Source of the DNA: Simkania sp.
GTDB taxonomy: Bacteria > Chlamydiota > Chlamydiia > Chlamydiales > Simkaniaceae
NCBI GenBank assembly: GCA_028281425.1
Contig: JANQJX010000107.1
Coordinates: forward strand, 1 to 7,441
Direction: 5' to 3'
Length of the DNA: 7,441 nucleotides
A model generated the notes under the pieces. It was not told the origin of the DNA, did no database searches, and saw nothing but the letters and a program-made list of their open reading frames with translations. Positions 7,300 through 7,441 of this stretch are shown piece by piece. The position numbers and the translations under genes were made by a program. Numbering within the stretch: position 1 is the stretch's first letter; each line of letters opens with the position of its first letter.

Positions 7300-7325
7300 T
7301 CCTCTCCGTAAACAAAGAGGATTTT
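7300..7325 (+). terminator. weak terminator for yggT-dus, inside the element end
   Basis: On the plus strand TCCTCT (7300-7305) pairs with AGAGGA (7316-7321) around a 10-base loop and is followed by TTTT (7322-7325). It lies 25 bases after the dus stop. The same bases form the stronger minus-strand hairpin of the transposon end, so dus may have borrowed its terminator. The stem is short. Confidence 0.4.
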
Positions 7326-7327
7326 CC

Positions 7328-7441
7328 CTAATGCTTGAACAGCACTTTGAGAGTTAAGCATGCATCGCTGCTTCCTACTAGTTCCTGCTTCATAGAGGTT
7401 GCCAACGCATTCTCTCCACAGGCTAACACCCGATGCCCTCG
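7328..7441 (-). CDS. tnpB: C-terminal end of IS200/IS605-family TnpB (partial)
   Basis: This minus-strand frame is open from the window edge and ends in TAG at 7328-7330, giving 37 residues. It contains LACGENALATSMKQE, which matches the tail typical of TnpB (OrfB) proteins: an ACGE-type motif followed shortly by a (S/V)xKQE stretch that runs into the right end of the element. TnpB is an RNA-guided DNA nuclease of RuvC type and the ancestor of Cas12. The RuvC and zinc-finger residues would lie beyond the right edge, so I cannot say whether the gene is intact. It is convergent with dus. The identification rests on remembered family tails rather than on a domain. Confidence 0.72.
   Translation of the reverse strand, partial: RGHRVLACGENALATSMKQELVGSSDACLTLKVLFKH

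Larger units (their letters stand above)
7291..7441 (-). mobile_element. right end of an IS605/IS607-type tnpB element
   Basis: After the tnpB stop, the minus strand forms an imperfect hairpin (7314-7322 with 7296-7304) and then reads TCAA at 7294-7291, resembling the right cleavage tetramer of IS608. I place the element boundary there. This is a proposal: the left end and any tnpA gene lie outside the window. The hairpin has two G-T/G-U pairs that work only on the minus strand, which fits a subterminal hairpin recognised as single-stranded DNA or RNA on that strand. Confidence 0.5.
7291..7441 (-). ncRNA. candidate omega RNA (reRNA) overlapping the tnpB 3' end
   Basis: TnpB guide RNAs overlap the tnpB 3' end and finish at the right end of the element. 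Here the minus strand has ATGAAGCAGGAAC (7381-7393), a stretch I recognise as recurrent at tnpB 3' ends. It is enclosed by paired arms: 7404-7410 with 7360-7366 (seven pairs) and 7412-7416 with 7349-7353 (five pairs). A small hairpin (7341-7344 with 7332-7335) and the terminal hairpin (7296-7322) follow. The 5' boundary may lie outside the window. The guide would begin at 7290 and run left towards about 7271. Confidence 0.5.

Noticed and set aside
7364..7387. Resemblance to the SRP RNA apex (AGGAAGCAGC on the minus strand)
   Set aside because: The UCC-GGAA-GGA tetraloop stem is missing and the spacing is one base off; the tnpB 3' end explains the sequence better.
7272..7439. Second open minus-strand frame over the element end
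   Set aside because: It overlaps the TnpB-like frame, is rich in Cys, Arg and Trp like translated structural RNA, and matches no family; the other frame carries the ACGE and KQE motifs.

Overview
The window reads as chromosomal DNA of a low-GC environmental (amoeba- or arthropod-associated) member of the Chlamydiae. The main reason is gene order: a tRNA-dihydrouridine synthase, a small YggT protein, then a cluster of a PilM/GspL-like protein, a small membrane protein, a MORN-repeat lipoprotein and 5-formyltetrahydrofolate cyclo-ligase. From memory this matches the Chlamydia trachomatis block CT644-CT649, with topA (CT643) and recA (CT650) expected on either side. I could not check this, and the genus is not determined.

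Positions 1-281 hold no gene I can support. On the minus strand, 4297 down to 282 is a tight four-gene operon: a GspL/PilM-PilN-like protein, a GspM/PilO-like protein, a MORN-repeat lipoprotein and ygfA. The genes overlap by 32, 10 and 4 bases, so translation is probably coupled. The first two look like the inner-membrane platform of a type II secretion or type IV pilus-like machine, and the lipoprotein would lie in the same envelope. ygfA is a metabolic passenger.

The stretch 4298-4525 carries a good intrinsic terminator for the upstream gene and a weak promoter for the operon. Upstream, on the same strand, is a 427-residue orphan protein (4526-5809). It has a near-consensus promoter (TTGAGA-N17-TATAAT) and no recognisable domain.

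On the plus strand, yggT (6023-6292) and dus (6289-7275) share an ATGA overlap and run divergently from the orphan gene.

The right edge (about 7291-7441) is the most unusual part. On the minus strand it carries what looks like the last 37 codons of an IS200/IS605-family TnpB nuclease, followed by a subterminal hairpin. This overlaps a candidate omega RNA (the TnpB guide RNA), with the element ending about 16 bases past the dus stop. If the right end is where I place it, the guide would be copied from the 3' end of dus.
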